The notes under the pieces are model-generated. The model made no database searches, had not been told where the DNA came from, and saw nothing but the letters and a program-made list of their open reading frames with translations. From an uncultured Bacteroidales bacterium (GTDB lineage: Bacteria > Bacteroidota > Bacteroidia > Bacteroidales > F082), in assembly GCA_905234765.1 (NCBI GenBank), contig CAJOIF010000006.1, positions 1 to 64,000 of the forward strand: a stretch of 64,000 bases of DNA. Reading direction: 5' to 3'. Position numbers and translations under genes: made by a program. Shown here one piece after another: positions 43,383-51,991 of this stretch (positions are counted from its first letter, which is position 1; each line of letters starts with the position of its first letter).

Positions 43383-43428
43383 CAAAGATAAAACTATTTT
43401 TTATGTTTCTCGTTTTTTTCTAATTTTG
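43383..43428. promoter_or_regulatory. Divergent promoters: TATCTTTG (-) and TAATTTTG (+)
   Basis: 43383-43390 serves the hybrid kinase (7 nt before its ATG); 43421-43428 serves the TPR-HTH gene (5 nt before its ATG). Both transcripts look leaderless. The ATGs are 58 bp apart, so the two signalling genes could be co-regulated. Confidence 0.6.
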
Positions 43429-43433
43429 CGGGC

Positions 43434-45116
43434 ATGAAAACCCGTTGTTTCATTATCGGTCTTACCATGTTGTTGGCACTTTCCGCCTGCCACACGCCCA
43501 CGCGAGAGGCGAGGCGCATGGTGGCCCGTGCCGAAAGGTTGGCCAACAGCCTGCCTGATAGTACCATCTGTTTGATTGACAGTGTTTTGCATATGCCTGT
43601 GAACTTTAGCGAACGCGAGCGCATGGACATGGCCTTGTTGCAAGGCGAAGTGTTGTTTCGTGATGCCTCGCTTGATAATGAGTCTTTTTGGGACAATGTA
43701 TCCATTAGCCCTGAATTGGAACATGCTGCTGATTATTACGCTAAGAAAAAACAATATGTCAAAGCCGCCCACGCCGCCATTTTTAGCGGTTATGTGCAGC
43801 AACAATACAACGACAAGGCCTCCGCCATGCAATCGTTCAAAGATGCAGAAAAATATGGAACATTTTCGGGCGACAGTCTCATAGTAGCGCGTTCACGTTT
43901 TTATATAGGTAGAATGTTGCATGGTGATGACATGGTGAATGAAGCCATTGCCATATTGCAATCTGCCGCATCAGGATTTGGCAACCATTATTCTGAAAGA
44001 GCGTTGGTAGAGAATATGATGGCTGTGTCTTATATGGTATTGCATAATTTTGACCAGGCAGAAAAATGTCTTCAGCAAAGCCTTAAATATGCCGAAAAAG
44101 GCCATTCTGACAAGACTGCACGAAAAGCGTTGAACAATTACGCTGTATTGTTGAGGTTACAGGGTCATTATATGGAAGCTGTTGACTATTTAAGAGTATT
44201 ATTGTACGATTCACAAATTGACGAAACGGAAGTATTACCAACTATTCTAAATCTGGGAAAGGCATTTGACGCGTGTGGAATGGCAGACTCTGCTGATTTC
44301 TATTATCAACGACTGAAAGCACTATTACCCCATTCTTCAGTGAAAGCAGAGACCCAAGCTTCTGCCTATAACGCATTATCTCTTTTTGCCGAAAGTAAAG
44401 GTGAACATTCCTTAGCGTTGCTGTATCGGAAACAATATGAAAACGTTCTTAATGAAATAATGGTCAAAAAAGAGCGGAACAGCATATACGGCATTCAACG
44501 TAAGTACGATTACGAGACCATTCGAAACACAATGAATCGGAAACTTATCAACCGGCAACGTCTTATCATGGTTATTGGAGGATTGTTTCTTTTGGCAGTC
44601 ATTTTGATTCTAGCATTGCAAATCAAACAAAGGCAAATGAAGGAAGCGGAAGAAAGGATGCAGCGACAACTCAACTTGCAAAAACAGGAATTGAGCCAGT
44701 CGGTGAAGACTACTTTTTTGGATGAGAACCTTTCGGCACGCCTTCGTCTGATGCTTCTCGCTAATCGTACAGAAAAACGTGCCCTTGACCCAAAGAAAGA
44801 ATGGCATCCTTTAGTTTTACAAGTAATGAACGGGGAAAACGATTTGTACGAAGCCGCCAAGATAGCTGTCGAAAAAGCATATCCTGATTTGCTTGTCACA
44901 CTTCGACAGAAATATCCCGACCTGAACGAGACAGAAATACGGGTATGTTTGATGTCGTGCACCGATCTCTCCAATGCGGAGATATCCGAATTGCTACAGT
45001 TAAGCCTGAACACCGTGAACAAAAGCCGTAGCAATTTGCGTAAAAAACTCTGCCTTGAAACCAATAAGCTGAAAGAACAATTGCGCGACACATTGACCAA
45101 ACCAAAGAACATATAG
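43434..45116 (+). CDS. Membrane-spanning TPR regulator with C-terminal HTH (copy 1)
   Basis: 560 residues. The signal ends in a lipobox (LSAC, Cys19); a long TPR region follows (DKASAMQSFKDAEKYG, FDQAEKCLQQSLKYAEKG, GHYMEAVDYLRVLL). One transmembrane helix (about 372-392, RLIMVIGGLFLLAVILILALQI) leads to a coiled coil and a C-terminal LuxR-like HTH (YPDLNETEIRVCLMSCTDLSNAEIS, then NTVNKSRSNLRKKL). The layout implies TPRs in the periplasm and HTH in the cytoplasm, that is, a one-component transmembrane regulator. A paralogue with a frameshift lies at 62063. Ligand and targets unknown; the exported-protein genes downstream are candidates. Confidence 0.85.
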   Translation: MKTRCFIIGLTMLLALSACHTPTREARRMVARAERLANSLPDSTICLIDSVLHMPVNFSERERMDMALLQGEVLFRDASLDNESFWDNVSISPELEHAADYYAKKKQYVKAAHAAIFSGYVQQQYNDKASAMQSFKDAEKYGTFSGDSLIVARSRFYIGRMLHGDDMVNEAIAILQSAASGFGNHYSERALVENMMAVSYMVLHNFDQAEKCLQQSLKYAEKGHSDKTARKALNNYAVLLRLQGHYMEAVDYLRVLLYDSQIDETEVLPTILNLGKAFDACGMADSADFYYQRLKALLPHSSVKAETQASAYNALSLFAESKGEHSLALLYRKQYENVLNEIMVKKERNSIYGIQRKYDYETIRNTMNRKLINRQRLIMVIGGLFLLAVILILALQIKQRQMKEAEERMQRQLNLQKQELSQSVKTTFLDENLSARLRLMLLANRTEKRALDPKKEWHPLVLQVMNGENDLYEAAKIAVEKAYPDLLVTLRQKYPDLNETEIRVCLMSCTDLSNAEISELLQLSLNTVNKSRSNLRKKLCLETNKLKEQLRDTLTKPKNI

Positions 45117-45179
45117 GAATTTGGTGATAAGAGAGTTTCAATAAATTTTTTTTCTTCTTCTTGCTTTCTTAACTTGTAT

Positions 45180-45267
45180 CAAGTCCTGTCTGGACTTGTA
45201 TGCGTGTTTTTATAATAAATTGATTTTTATCGAAATACATTTTTATTTCGATAAAATACTTGTATGC
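45180..45267. repeat. Inverted and direct repeats upstream of the DUF3244 gene
   Basis: CAAGTCC/GGACTTG hairpin (about 45180-45198), then a perfect 12-bp inverted repeat TTTTATCGAAAT (45225-45236) / ATTTCGATAAAA (45245-45256) with an 8-nt loop. ACTTGTATGCG occurs twice (45194 and 45257). It could combine a terminator for the TPR-HTH gene with operator sites. The -7 candidate downstream is imperfect (TATTTTCG). Confidence 0.55.
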
Positions 45268-45381
45268 GGTTAAATTTAGATTGTCTTTTCCAACCCCAAC
45301 GCATTCGATACAATATTTTCGCAATTCAAATTTTGTAAAATCACAACAAAACCAATGTTAAACAACAAAACATTTACAACT

Positions 45382-45795
45382 ATGAAAGTAAAGAAATTGC
45401 TTTTTGCATGCCTTTGCACTTTATGCATCGGCCCATTGGAGCTCCAAGCTACCAATCCTAAAGAAACGTCTATCTTTAATGAGGTAACCACTCTCCCTGA
45501 AGGATTTGAAACGATTATCCTAAATGGTGATTTGGTTTACAACATCGGTCCCAACGCCATCGAAGCAGGGGTAAATGCTACCGAAGTTTACATTCAATTC
45601 AACCAAAGTTTCGGCAGTGTAAGTATTTCACTTTACAACGGTTCAAATACGCTCGTTTACCATGCCACGGTAAACACGGATGTGCAACCCATTGTCATCA
45701 TTCCCCTTAACGGTGCCGACGAGGGCTCCTATTTCCTTGAGATCGATAGCGTCAGTGGTAGTTCCGAAGGCGGTTTCGACCATACCAACAATTAA
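45382..45795 (+). CDS. DUF3244 domain secreted protein
   Basis: 137 residues from the ATG at 45382 (MKVKKLLFACLCTLCIGPLELQA signal). The mature part is an all-beta Ig-like sandwich (ATEVYIQFNQSFGSVSISLYNGSNTLVYHATVN...GSYFLEIDSVSG), matching the DUF3244 pattern of short exported Bacteroidales proteins of unknown function. It follows the TPR-HTH regulator and precedes a lipoprotein, suggesting a regulated envelope module. Confidence 0.78.
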   Translation: MKVKKLLFACLCTLCIGPLELQATNPKETSIFNEVTTLPEGFETIILNGDLVYNIGPNAIEAGVNATEVYIQFNQSFGSVSISLYNGSNTLVYHATVNTDVQPIVIIPLNGADEGSYFLEIDSVSGSSEGGFDHTNN

Positions 45796-45836
45796 AAACT
45801 CTAATCAATCTATTCAAACCTTTAATTACATTTATT

Positions 45837-46844
45837 ATGAAAACCAAAAAACTTTTCATCTCCATCTTCGTGATGGCAGTCGTGGCCTTCACTTTGGTCA
45901 CTGTTGTTTCCTGCAAGAAGGATAACCAAAATAACAACGAAACAACGACAGCAACGGGAATTGACCCCATGAATGAATATCTTGCTTCATTCAAGAAAAA
46001 GTTGCTCTCTGCCCAAAAAGGTGAGGAATTTATCAGCCTTGAACAAGCACGGCGCGACATGGGCAATCTACTCAACTATGACCTCGGTGATGCTAACTAC
46101 GCCACCAACGTATTCCATCGCGACACGCTGCACGCAAGCCTCGTCGTTACCAACGGGCAAGTGGATCTCGCACAATTAGCAGTCACCTATAATGCCTCGC
46201 GTGAATTGATTGAAAAAACTTACGAACAATTGGATTTGCCCGAAAAAAGTGTGTACACCATCCATTGCACCTTTGGTCAACAAACCGTCAATGGCGAGGC
46301 GATAGATGTGCAATATGTGCTGACAACAAGAGGCCTAGAACTTGAAGCAAGGGAATCGTGTTATGTCCCTTTGAACAAGACCAGTATCGATATGACAGAT
46401 TGTTGGAGCGTATGGGACGGCCTAGGCCGCTGTGATGGTTCTGATACTGGCTACGACCATGTTCGCATCCTTGAATTGGTCTACAACAACAATATGCCCT
46501 CCATGACATGCATTAGTGGTCATTTGTATTTTACGGATGAAGGTACTGGGTCTTTCGAGGCTTATTCGTATCCTGAACCAGGTACGTCCTATTATCGTTT
46601 TTGGACAGGAAATGGCATACAATTGTTCTCAGACTATGTTTTCCCAGAAACAATGAGTTATTATTATGAAAACATGCGAGATGTAATCAGTGATAGAATG
46701 ACCCTCTTGAATGATGATGATTATTGGATTTCTGCTGTTTACTGTACAATTATTCCATGGGTAGGCAATTATGGTATGTATACTTTCTCCTGCAAATATG
46801 ATTATGGCAAGCCTCATTGCACAGGAGAAGGTTTCGATGATTAA
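45837..46844 (+). CDS. Hypothetical lipoprotein
   Basis: 335 residues. Signal with lipobox VVSC (Cys about 26), a low-complexity linker (KKDNQNNNETTTATG), then a helical segment (MNEYLASFKKKLLSAQKGEEFISLEQARRDM) and a mostly beta C-terminal region with several Cys. No family recognised. It lies 41 bp after the DUF3244 gene, probably in the same transcript, and is likely a surface or periplasmic lipoprotein. Composition is similar to neighbours. Confidence 0.78.
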   Translation: MKTKKLFISIFVMAVVAFTLVTVVSCKKDNQNNNETTTATGIDPMNEYLASFKKKLLSAQKGEEFISLEQARRDMGNLLNYDLGDANYATNVFHRDTLHASLVVTNGQVDLAQLAVTYNASRELIEKTYEQLDLPEKSVYTIHCTFGQQTVNGEAIDVQYVLTTRGLELEARESCYVPLNKTSIDMTDCWSVWDGLGRCDGSDTGYDHVRILELVYNNNMPSMTCISGHLYFTDEGTGSFEAYSYPEPGTSYYRFWTGNGIQLFSDYVFPETMSYYYENMRDVISDRMTLLNDDDYWISAVYCTIIPWVGNYGMYTFSCKYDYGKPHCTGEGFDD

Positions 46845-46917
46845 TGCCGAAATTCATTCGTTTGGACGGGTTTTATGGATTTGCCCTTTTATTTTAAGAC
46901 ACTCACGAAAAAAGCAT

Positions 46918-46925
46918 TATCTTTG
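46918..46925 (+). promoter_or_regulatory. -7 element TATCTTTG for the T9SS cargo gene at 46946
   Basis: Exact match 20 nt before the ATG. Confidence 0.6.
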
Positions 46926-46945
46926 CAAAACCAAATTATAGAGCC

Positions 46946-48574
46946 ATGAAAACAGTTAGAATCGCATTGTTATTTGTGATGATGATATCTTTTGGGCATG
47001 GGTTCTCTCAAGACCGTGGATTCTTCCGTATCTATGAACGGGACGACAAGTCGTTTGGAGCCTCCGATGCCATAGAACTGCCTGATGGCAGTTTCATCGT
47101 GGCGGCCAACGATCGATCAATATTCAATGAGTTGTGGGGTCTTGAAATCAATGGGGAATTGGTCAAGTTGTCGGCAGAGGGGGAACTGCTGCGGAGCGTG
47201 CCTGTTACGTACGAGAACGGCTATTGCAGAATAGAGAACATATTTCGGCACCCCATTGAGTCTGATTTGTTCATTGGCACTGGTGAATTCTTCTTGGCCG
47301 AGGGCTTGCCTGATGTTCAACATTCCCGTCCTTTTTTGATTCAATTTGACGATGAGTTGAACATTACCTTAAAGATGTGTCCGGAATGGCCAGAGGAGTT
47401 GCATGATTATAGTCTCTCTGCTTGTACCATGGTTGACCGAAATGGGAAAGTGTTCAGCGAAAACATGCTTCATAGATTAGACACTGCTAGGATTCTCCGC
47501 TACCGACGGTTTTATACCCAGATGTCTGCCGAAGGCGAGACGGAGTTCATGGTTGAAGACTCAACGGACATACAACAGATAACTCCGGGTATCACCGAAG
47601 CCGTCTTCGAGTTCCCTGTAACAGGTCAAAAGGGATTCTTAAGGAAAGTGCATGGAGATACAGTGAGTCAAAAACTGTATGGGTTGAATAAAGACAACGA
47701 GGCGGAGGAAATCAACAACCTTTACCGCTTTGCCATGGACACGGCTATATACTACAACGAGATAGGCGAATTGGTCTATTCAACATATTACATCTGTCTC
47801 CTTGATTATGTAAGTACCACCGTCACTCCGCTAAACGATTCCACGTTGCTATATGCCTTTATAGGTGATGAACACCAGTATATTTTTATCCCGTCACAAC
47901 CGCTTAACCAATTCCTGTTGGAAAGTTCGGCCGTAATGTTCAAGACGGATCTTGATGGGAACATCAGGCAGGAATATGCCATCTTTGGCAGTTTGAACGA
48001 AACTATTGAGGCCATCCCAAGATGTTCCTATGGGATCACGGAAGAGGATGCAGCTGGCAACAAATACATCTACTTTTGCTGCCATACGGAAAGGCTCACC
48101 ACCCCGACAGATAGTCCCAACAAGATGACCATCATTAAAATGACGGAAGACTTAGACATCGTGTGGCAAAAGACATACGCGCAAGAGGGTGTATACATGC
48201 AGGCTCGCCATGTTTTGGCTACAGGGGACGGAGGCTGCTTTGTGGTGGGAGTGATAAGCAGAGATGGTCAACGGCACCACGACATTTTCGCCCTAAAAAT
48301 TGGTTCCGACGGGACGTTAGGAACAAACGAAATCACCGTTACGGACGAAATGTTTTTCTATCCCAACCCTGTGAAGAATGTATTGCACTTACATTATCCT
48401 GCGAACATACCGCCCCAATCCATTGAGCTCTACGACCTGCAAGGCCGCCTAGTGCGTGCCCAAACAGCAAACTTCGAGAGTTTCGGCATGGCAGGCCTCG
48501 CCGCTGGGCAATATGTGATGAAGGTCACTTTGGCAGACGGGAAGGTGTACTCGGATAAGGTGGTGAAGGAATAA
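46946..48574 (+). CDS. Secreted protein with T9SS type A sorting domain
   Basis: 542 residues. Signal peptide to about residue 21 (GHGFSQ). The central region is a beta-rich, repeat-like fold (DAIELPDGSFIVAAND, ...MQARHVLATGDGGCFVVGVI), suggesting a beta-propeller. The last 80 residues are a T9SS type A domain (FFYPNPVKNVLHLHYP ... IELYDLQGRLVR ... GLAAGQYVMKVTLADGKVYSDKVVKE). So it is exported and surface-anchored; activity unknown. Confidence 0.87.
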   Translation: MKTVRIALLFVMMISFGHGFSQDRGFFRIYERDDKSFGASDAIELPDGSFIVAANDRSIFNELWGLEINGELVKLSAEGELLRSVPVTYENGYCRIENIFRHPIESDLFIGTGEFFLAEGLPDVQHSRPFLIQFDDELNITLKMCPEWPEELHDYSLSACTMVDRNGKVFSENMLHRLDTARILRYRRFYTQMSAEGETEFMVEDSTDIQQITPGITEAVFEFPVTGQKGFLRKVHGDTVSQKLYGLNKDNEAEEINNLYRFAMDTAIYYNEIGELVYSTYYICLLDYVSTTVTPLNDSTLLYAFIGDEHQYIFIPSQPLNQFLLESSAVMFKTDLDGNIRQEYAIFGSLNETIEAIPRCSYGITEEDAAGNKYIYFCCHTERLTTPTDSPNKMTIIKMTEDLDIVWQKTYAQEGVYMQARHVLATGDGGCFVVGVISRDGQRHHDIFALKIGSDGTLGTNEITVTDEMFFYPNPVKNVLHLHYPANIPPQSIELYDLQGRLVRAQTANFESFGMAGLAAGQYVMKVTLADGKVYSDKVVKE

Positions 48575-48590
48575 TATCCCAACATTGTTT

Positions 48591-48638
48591 AACGAGGATG
48601 CTATTGTGGATAGTCACCATGGCATCCTCGTTCTTTTT
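48591..48638 (+). terminator. Terminator after the T9SS cargo gene
   Basis: AACGAGGATGC / GCATCCTCGTT 11-bp stem with an inner CTAT/ATAG helix in the loop, followed by CTTTTTCTTG. Confidence 0.75.
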
Positions 48639-48670
48639 CTTGTTTCTGTTGGTGAAACCGAAACTTTTCC

Positions 48671-48678
48671 TAATTTTG
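48671..48678 (+). promoter_or_regulatory. -7 element TAATTTTG for the 5'-nucleotidase gene
   Basis: Exact TAnnTTTG 60 nt before ATG 48739. Confidence 0.55.
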
Positions 48679-48738
48679 CGTTTTATAACCAAGGAAAAGA
48701 AAGAACCACATCCATTAGAAACAGAAAATGCATGACCT

Positions 48739-50205
48739 ATGAACAAAAAGAAACTGTTGTTACTGCTCGCTATGTTGGCGGTAGTGCTGTGGCTTGTCCT
48801 GCGCAACCAGCCCCAAAATGGAACCAAGCAGACCGAAGCCAAACCAACGGAAACCTCTGCTTCCGTCGATGAAAAGGAAATCGCCATCCTCTCGGTCAAC
48901 GACATGCACTCCAGCATCGACCTTTTCCCGAAGTTCGCCGCTATGGTCGACAGCCTGCGGGCCATTTATCCCGACTTGTTGGTGTTTTCGGCAGGCGACA
49001 ACCGCACGGGCAACCCTGTCAACGACCAATACGACCCGACGAATTATCCTATGATTGCACTGATGAACGAAGTAGGCTTCAACCTCTCCGCTGTAGGCAA
49101 TCATGAATGGGATGCCGATATCGTGAATCTGGAAAATGACATTGAACGAGCCCGTTTTCCTTTTGTTTGCGCCAACGTTTACGTCCCTGATTCGGTCACC
49201 CTCGACATCAAGCCATTCGTGACCATGGATATGGACGGGGTGAAGCTGGCAGTGATCGGCATGATAGAGCTTCGTCACGATGGCCTTCCTGGGACACATC
49301 CCGACCACTTGAAAAAAGTCAGTTTTAGGCGTGATAATGAGGTTATTCCTGAATATCAATATCTTAGAAAGCAAAACGATGTGGTGATATTGCTCTCGCA
49401 TTGTGGTATTGAGGACGATATGGAACTGGCTGAGGCCAATCCTTGGTTAGATGCCATTATCGGCGGACATACTCATGCTTTGATAGAGAAGCCTTCTGAG
49501 ACGAATGGTGTTTTGGTGACACAGTCGGGCTCGCATCTGAAATATGCCACTTTGGTGAAAATCAAGGTGAAAGACCATCAAGTGACGGAGAAAAATGCTG
49601 TTGTGTTGAATGTCAATAGCGTAGGGAAGGAGAAACCCGAGGTGAGACAGATGTTGGATGAATTCAACGATTCACCGCGTTTCAATGAGGCGATCGCAAT
49701 GGCGAAGACGAAGTTCGAGACACCAGAAGAACTGGGAAGTATGCTTTGCGATGCCTTGTGCGAGATTTCGGGTGCTGACTTCGCCTTTCAGAACACGGGT
49801 GGCGTCCGTGTCACACATCTGAAGAAAGGGCCTATCACCGTGAAGGATGTCTATAGCATCGATCCTTTCAACAACGAAGTGGTGGTGTATGAGATGACTG
49901 GAACGCAAGTTAAAAAGTTCATCCTCAATACTTTCCGTAAGAACGGTGGCTATCCTTCCTACGTCTCTGGCATGACATATATGATAAGTGATGACGGAAA
50001 AAAGGTGTGGGTCGACGTAAAAGGTGGGAACTTCTCAACCCATAAAATCTATAAGGTGGCGATGAACAGTTACATGGCCTCTACGGTTGACATCGAGAGC
50101 GAAGACGAAGGCCGAAGCATGTTCATGACCTCTGAAGAAATGCTCATAGAATTTTTGCGTAAACATAAAGAGGTTGATTATCAAGGAGTAATCCGAACGG
50201 AGTAA
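48739..50205 (+). CDS. Bifunctional metallophosphatase/5'-nucleotidase family protein
   Basis: 488 residues. An N-terminal hydrophobic anchor (LLLLLAMLAVVLWLVL) precedes a calcineurin-like domain with the metal ligands in SVNDMHSS, SAGDNRTGNP, AVGNHEWDAD, LSHCG and GGHTHA. The 5'-nucleotidase C-terminal domain (about 320-480) has FQNTGGVRVTH and DPFNNEVVVYEMTG. It probably hydrolyses nucleotides or other phosphoesters in the periplasm. Substrate not determined from sequence. Confidence 0.92.
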   Translation: MNKKKLLLLLAMLAVVLWLVLRNQPQNGTKQTEAKPTETSASVDEKEIAILSVNDMHSSIDLFPKFAAMVDSLRAIYPDLLVFSAGDNRTGNPVNDQYDPTNYPMIALMNEVGFNLSAVGNHEWDADIVNLENDIERARFPFVCANVYVPDSVTLDIKPFVTMDMDGVKLAVIGMIELRHDGLPGTHPDHLKKVSFRRDNEVIPEYQYLRKQNDVVILLSHCGIEDDMELAEANPWLDAIIGGHTHALIEKPSETNGVLVTQSGSHLKYATLVKIKVKDHQVTEKNAVVLNVNSVGKEKPEVRQMLDEFNDSPRFNEAIAMAKTKFETPEELGSMLCDALCEISGADFAFQNTGGVRVTHLKKGPITVKDVYSIDPFNNEVVVYEMTGTQVKKFILNTFRKNGGYPSYVSGMTYMISDDGKKVWVDVKGGNFSTHKIYKVAMNSYMASTVDIESEDEGRSMFMTSEEMLIEFLRKHKEVDYQGVIRTE

Positions 50206-50236
50206 AATTGTATTTGCGAGAAATAAAGAGATTTCG

Positions 50237-50244
50237 TAACTTTG
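50237..50244 (+). promoter_or_regulatory. -7 element TAACTTTG for galM
   Basis: Exact TAnnTTTG 57 nt before ATG 50302. Confidence 0.55.
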
Positions 50245-50301
50245 CCGCCCGAAATCGTCAGATTCAACGCAGTTAATTTTTGAAGATTGAAATCGAAAAA
50301 G

Positions 50302-51444
50302 ATGAAAAAAGCATTATCGATTTTTGCAATGGCTTTATTATTAGTCAGTTGCGGACCCAAGAAGAAAGAAGTCAAGTTGATTCCTGCCGAAAACTTCAAT
50401 ACTGAAGTGGAAGGCAAAAAAGTGTCGCTTTATACCTTGCACAATGGCTTTTTGACCATGCAGGTTACCAATTATGGTGGCCGTGTCGTCGCCCTATGGA
50501 TGCCTGACCAGAGAGGTAGTTTTGAGGACATCGTGCTTGGCTATGACCATATTGACAAGTATTTGAACAATGGAGGCGAGCGTTATCTTGGTGCCGTGGT
50601 GGGTCGTTGTGCCAACCGTATCTCCAATGGTACGTTTGCTTTGGACGAAATCGAGTATCAGTTGTCCAAGAATGATGGAGAGAACACGTTGCATGGCGGC
50701 CTGATTGGTGCCGACAAGCGTGTTTGGGAGGTCACCTCTGTCAACGATAGCGTGATTGCGATGCACACCGTGTTTGCCGACGGCGAAGACGGTTTCCCAG
50801 GCAACCTTGACGTGACGATGAGTTACACGCTGACTTACGACAATCAGTTCCAAATCCGTTATATGGCCACTACCGATGCCCCGACGCTGTGCAACTTCTC
50901 GCACCATTCCTTCTTCAACCTGAAGGGTGAGGGCAACGGCACCATCCTCGACCATGAATTGCAAATCAACTCCCGTTATATGACTATTGTCGACGATCAT
51001 CTGATTCCCACAGGCAAGTTCAGCGGTGTGAAGGAAACCCCGTTTGACTTCCGTGAAAAGCACACTATTGGTGAACGCATTGGTTCCGACGATGAGCAAT
51101 TGAGGAATGCTAAGGGCTACGACCACAACTGGATTGTCGACAAGAACGATGCGAAGGCTTACGCTTGGGATGCCACGTTGACTGAGCCCAAGAGCGGCCG
51201 TGAAATGCAGGTGTGGAGTGACCAGGTGGGGATCCAGTTCTATAGCGGCAACTTCTTCAACGGCAAGGAAAAGGGTAAGTGGGGTAAGGCACTGAATTTC
51301 CGCGAAGGTCTTGCTCTTGAGACACAGTATTTCCCGGATGCCATCAACCATGAGACATTGGCTCCCAAGCCGGTGCTGAATCCTGGCGAGGAGTACCATC
51401 AGCTTTGCATTTACAAGTTTGCTGTGCTGCCGAAAGAGAAGTAA
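50302..51444 (+). CDS. galM: Aldose 1-epimerase, lipoprotein form
   Basis: 380 residues from the ATG at 50302. Signal with lipobox LVSC gives a lipid-anchored protein, so the epimerase acts in the periplasm or at the outer membrane, not in the cytoplasm. GalM motifs: NYGGRVVALWMPD, VGRCANRISNG, NTLHGGLIGADKRVWEV (active-site His), CNFSHHSFFNLKG (His) and LALETQYFPDAINH (catalytic Glu). It interconverts alpha and beta anomers of sugars, probably for imported hexoses. No sugar operon is adjacent. Confidence 0.93.
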   Translation: MKKALSIFAMALLLVSCGPKKKEVKLIPAENFNTEVEGKKVSLYTLHNGFLTMQVTNYGGRVVALWMPDQRGSFEDIVLGYDHIDKYLNNGGERYLGAVVGRCANRISNGTFALDEIEYQLSKNDGENTLHGGLIGADKRVWEVTSVNDSVIAMHTVFADGEDGFPGNLDVTMSYTLTYDNQFQIRYMATTDAPTLCNFSHHSFFNLKGEGNGTILDHELQINSRYMTIVDDHLIPTGKFSGVKETPFDFREKHTIGERIGSDDEQLRNAKGYDHNWIVDKNDAKAYAWDATLTEPKSGREMQVWSDQVGIQFYSGNFFNGKEKGKWGKALNFREGLALETQYFPDAINHETLAPKPVLNPGEEYHQLCIYKFAVLPKEK

Positions 51445-51466
51445 TACCGAAACTGATAAAAAGTTG

Positions 51467-51499
51467 AAGCCTTGTGTCGATGGATGCGAGGCTTTTTTT
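51467..51499 (+). terminator. Terminator after galM
   Basis: AAGCCTTG / CGAGGCTT (one wobble), 12-nt loop, T-run that merges with the next promoter. Confidence 0.75.
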
Positions 51500-51506
51500 A
51501 TTTTTG
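51499..51506 (+). promoter_or_regulatory. -7 element TATTTTTG for the VOC-abcF operon
   Basis: Exact match 20 nt before ATG 51527. Confidence 0.6.
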
Positions 51507-51526
51507 CAGTATCAAAAGACACGACT

Positions 51527-51991
51527 ATGCTGAAATTCAAATGCCCGTTACTTGCGGTTACCGACATGAAAAAAGCCGTCACTTTTTATGAAGAGGTGAT
51601 TGGCGACCGTGTCGTCATGGACTTTGGTGAGAACGTTCAGTTTTCAGGCGGTTTTGCGCTGCAAGAGATGAAGAAATGGAAAGCGATGATACATACGGAC
51701 AATGTCCGCAGAAAGTCGAATGATGCCGAGCTTTATTTCGAGGAGAAAGACTTCGACAAATTCCTTGAATATCTGAAGGAATTTCCCGAAATCCAGTATG
51801 TCCATCCAGTTGAGGAAGCACCTTGGGGACAGCGTATTGTCCGCTTCTATGATCCTGATTTCCATATCATTGAAGTCGGTGAACCTATGGATGCTGTCAT
51901 CAAAAGATTGTTCGAGTCGGGCATGACGGTCGAACAAGTTTCGGAGAAGTCGCAGTATCCCATCGAATACGTTAAGAGGTTCGCGAAATGA
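51527..51991 (+). CDS. VOC superfamily (glyoxalase/bleomycin resistance-like) protein
   Basis: 154 residues from the ATG at 51527; the longer frame crosses galM's stop, its terminator and a promoter. A paired beta-alpha-beta VOC module: PLLAVTDMKKAVTFYEEVIGDRV and IVRFYDPDFHIIEVGEPMD, with a C-terminal helical extension (DAVIKRLFESGMTVEQVSEKSQYPIEYVKRF). It may be a metal-dependent lyase, dioxygenase or binding protein; no substrate can be named. Its stop overlaps the start of the ABC-F gene by 4 bp. Confidence 0.85.
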   Translation: MLKFKCPLLAVTDMKKAVTFYEEVIGDRVVMDFGENVQFSGGFALQEMKKWKAMIHTDNVRRKSNDAELYFEEKDFDKFLEYLKEFPEIQYVHPVEEAPWGQRIVRFYDPDFHIIEVGEPMDAVIKRLFESGMTVEQVSEKSQYPIEYVKRFAK

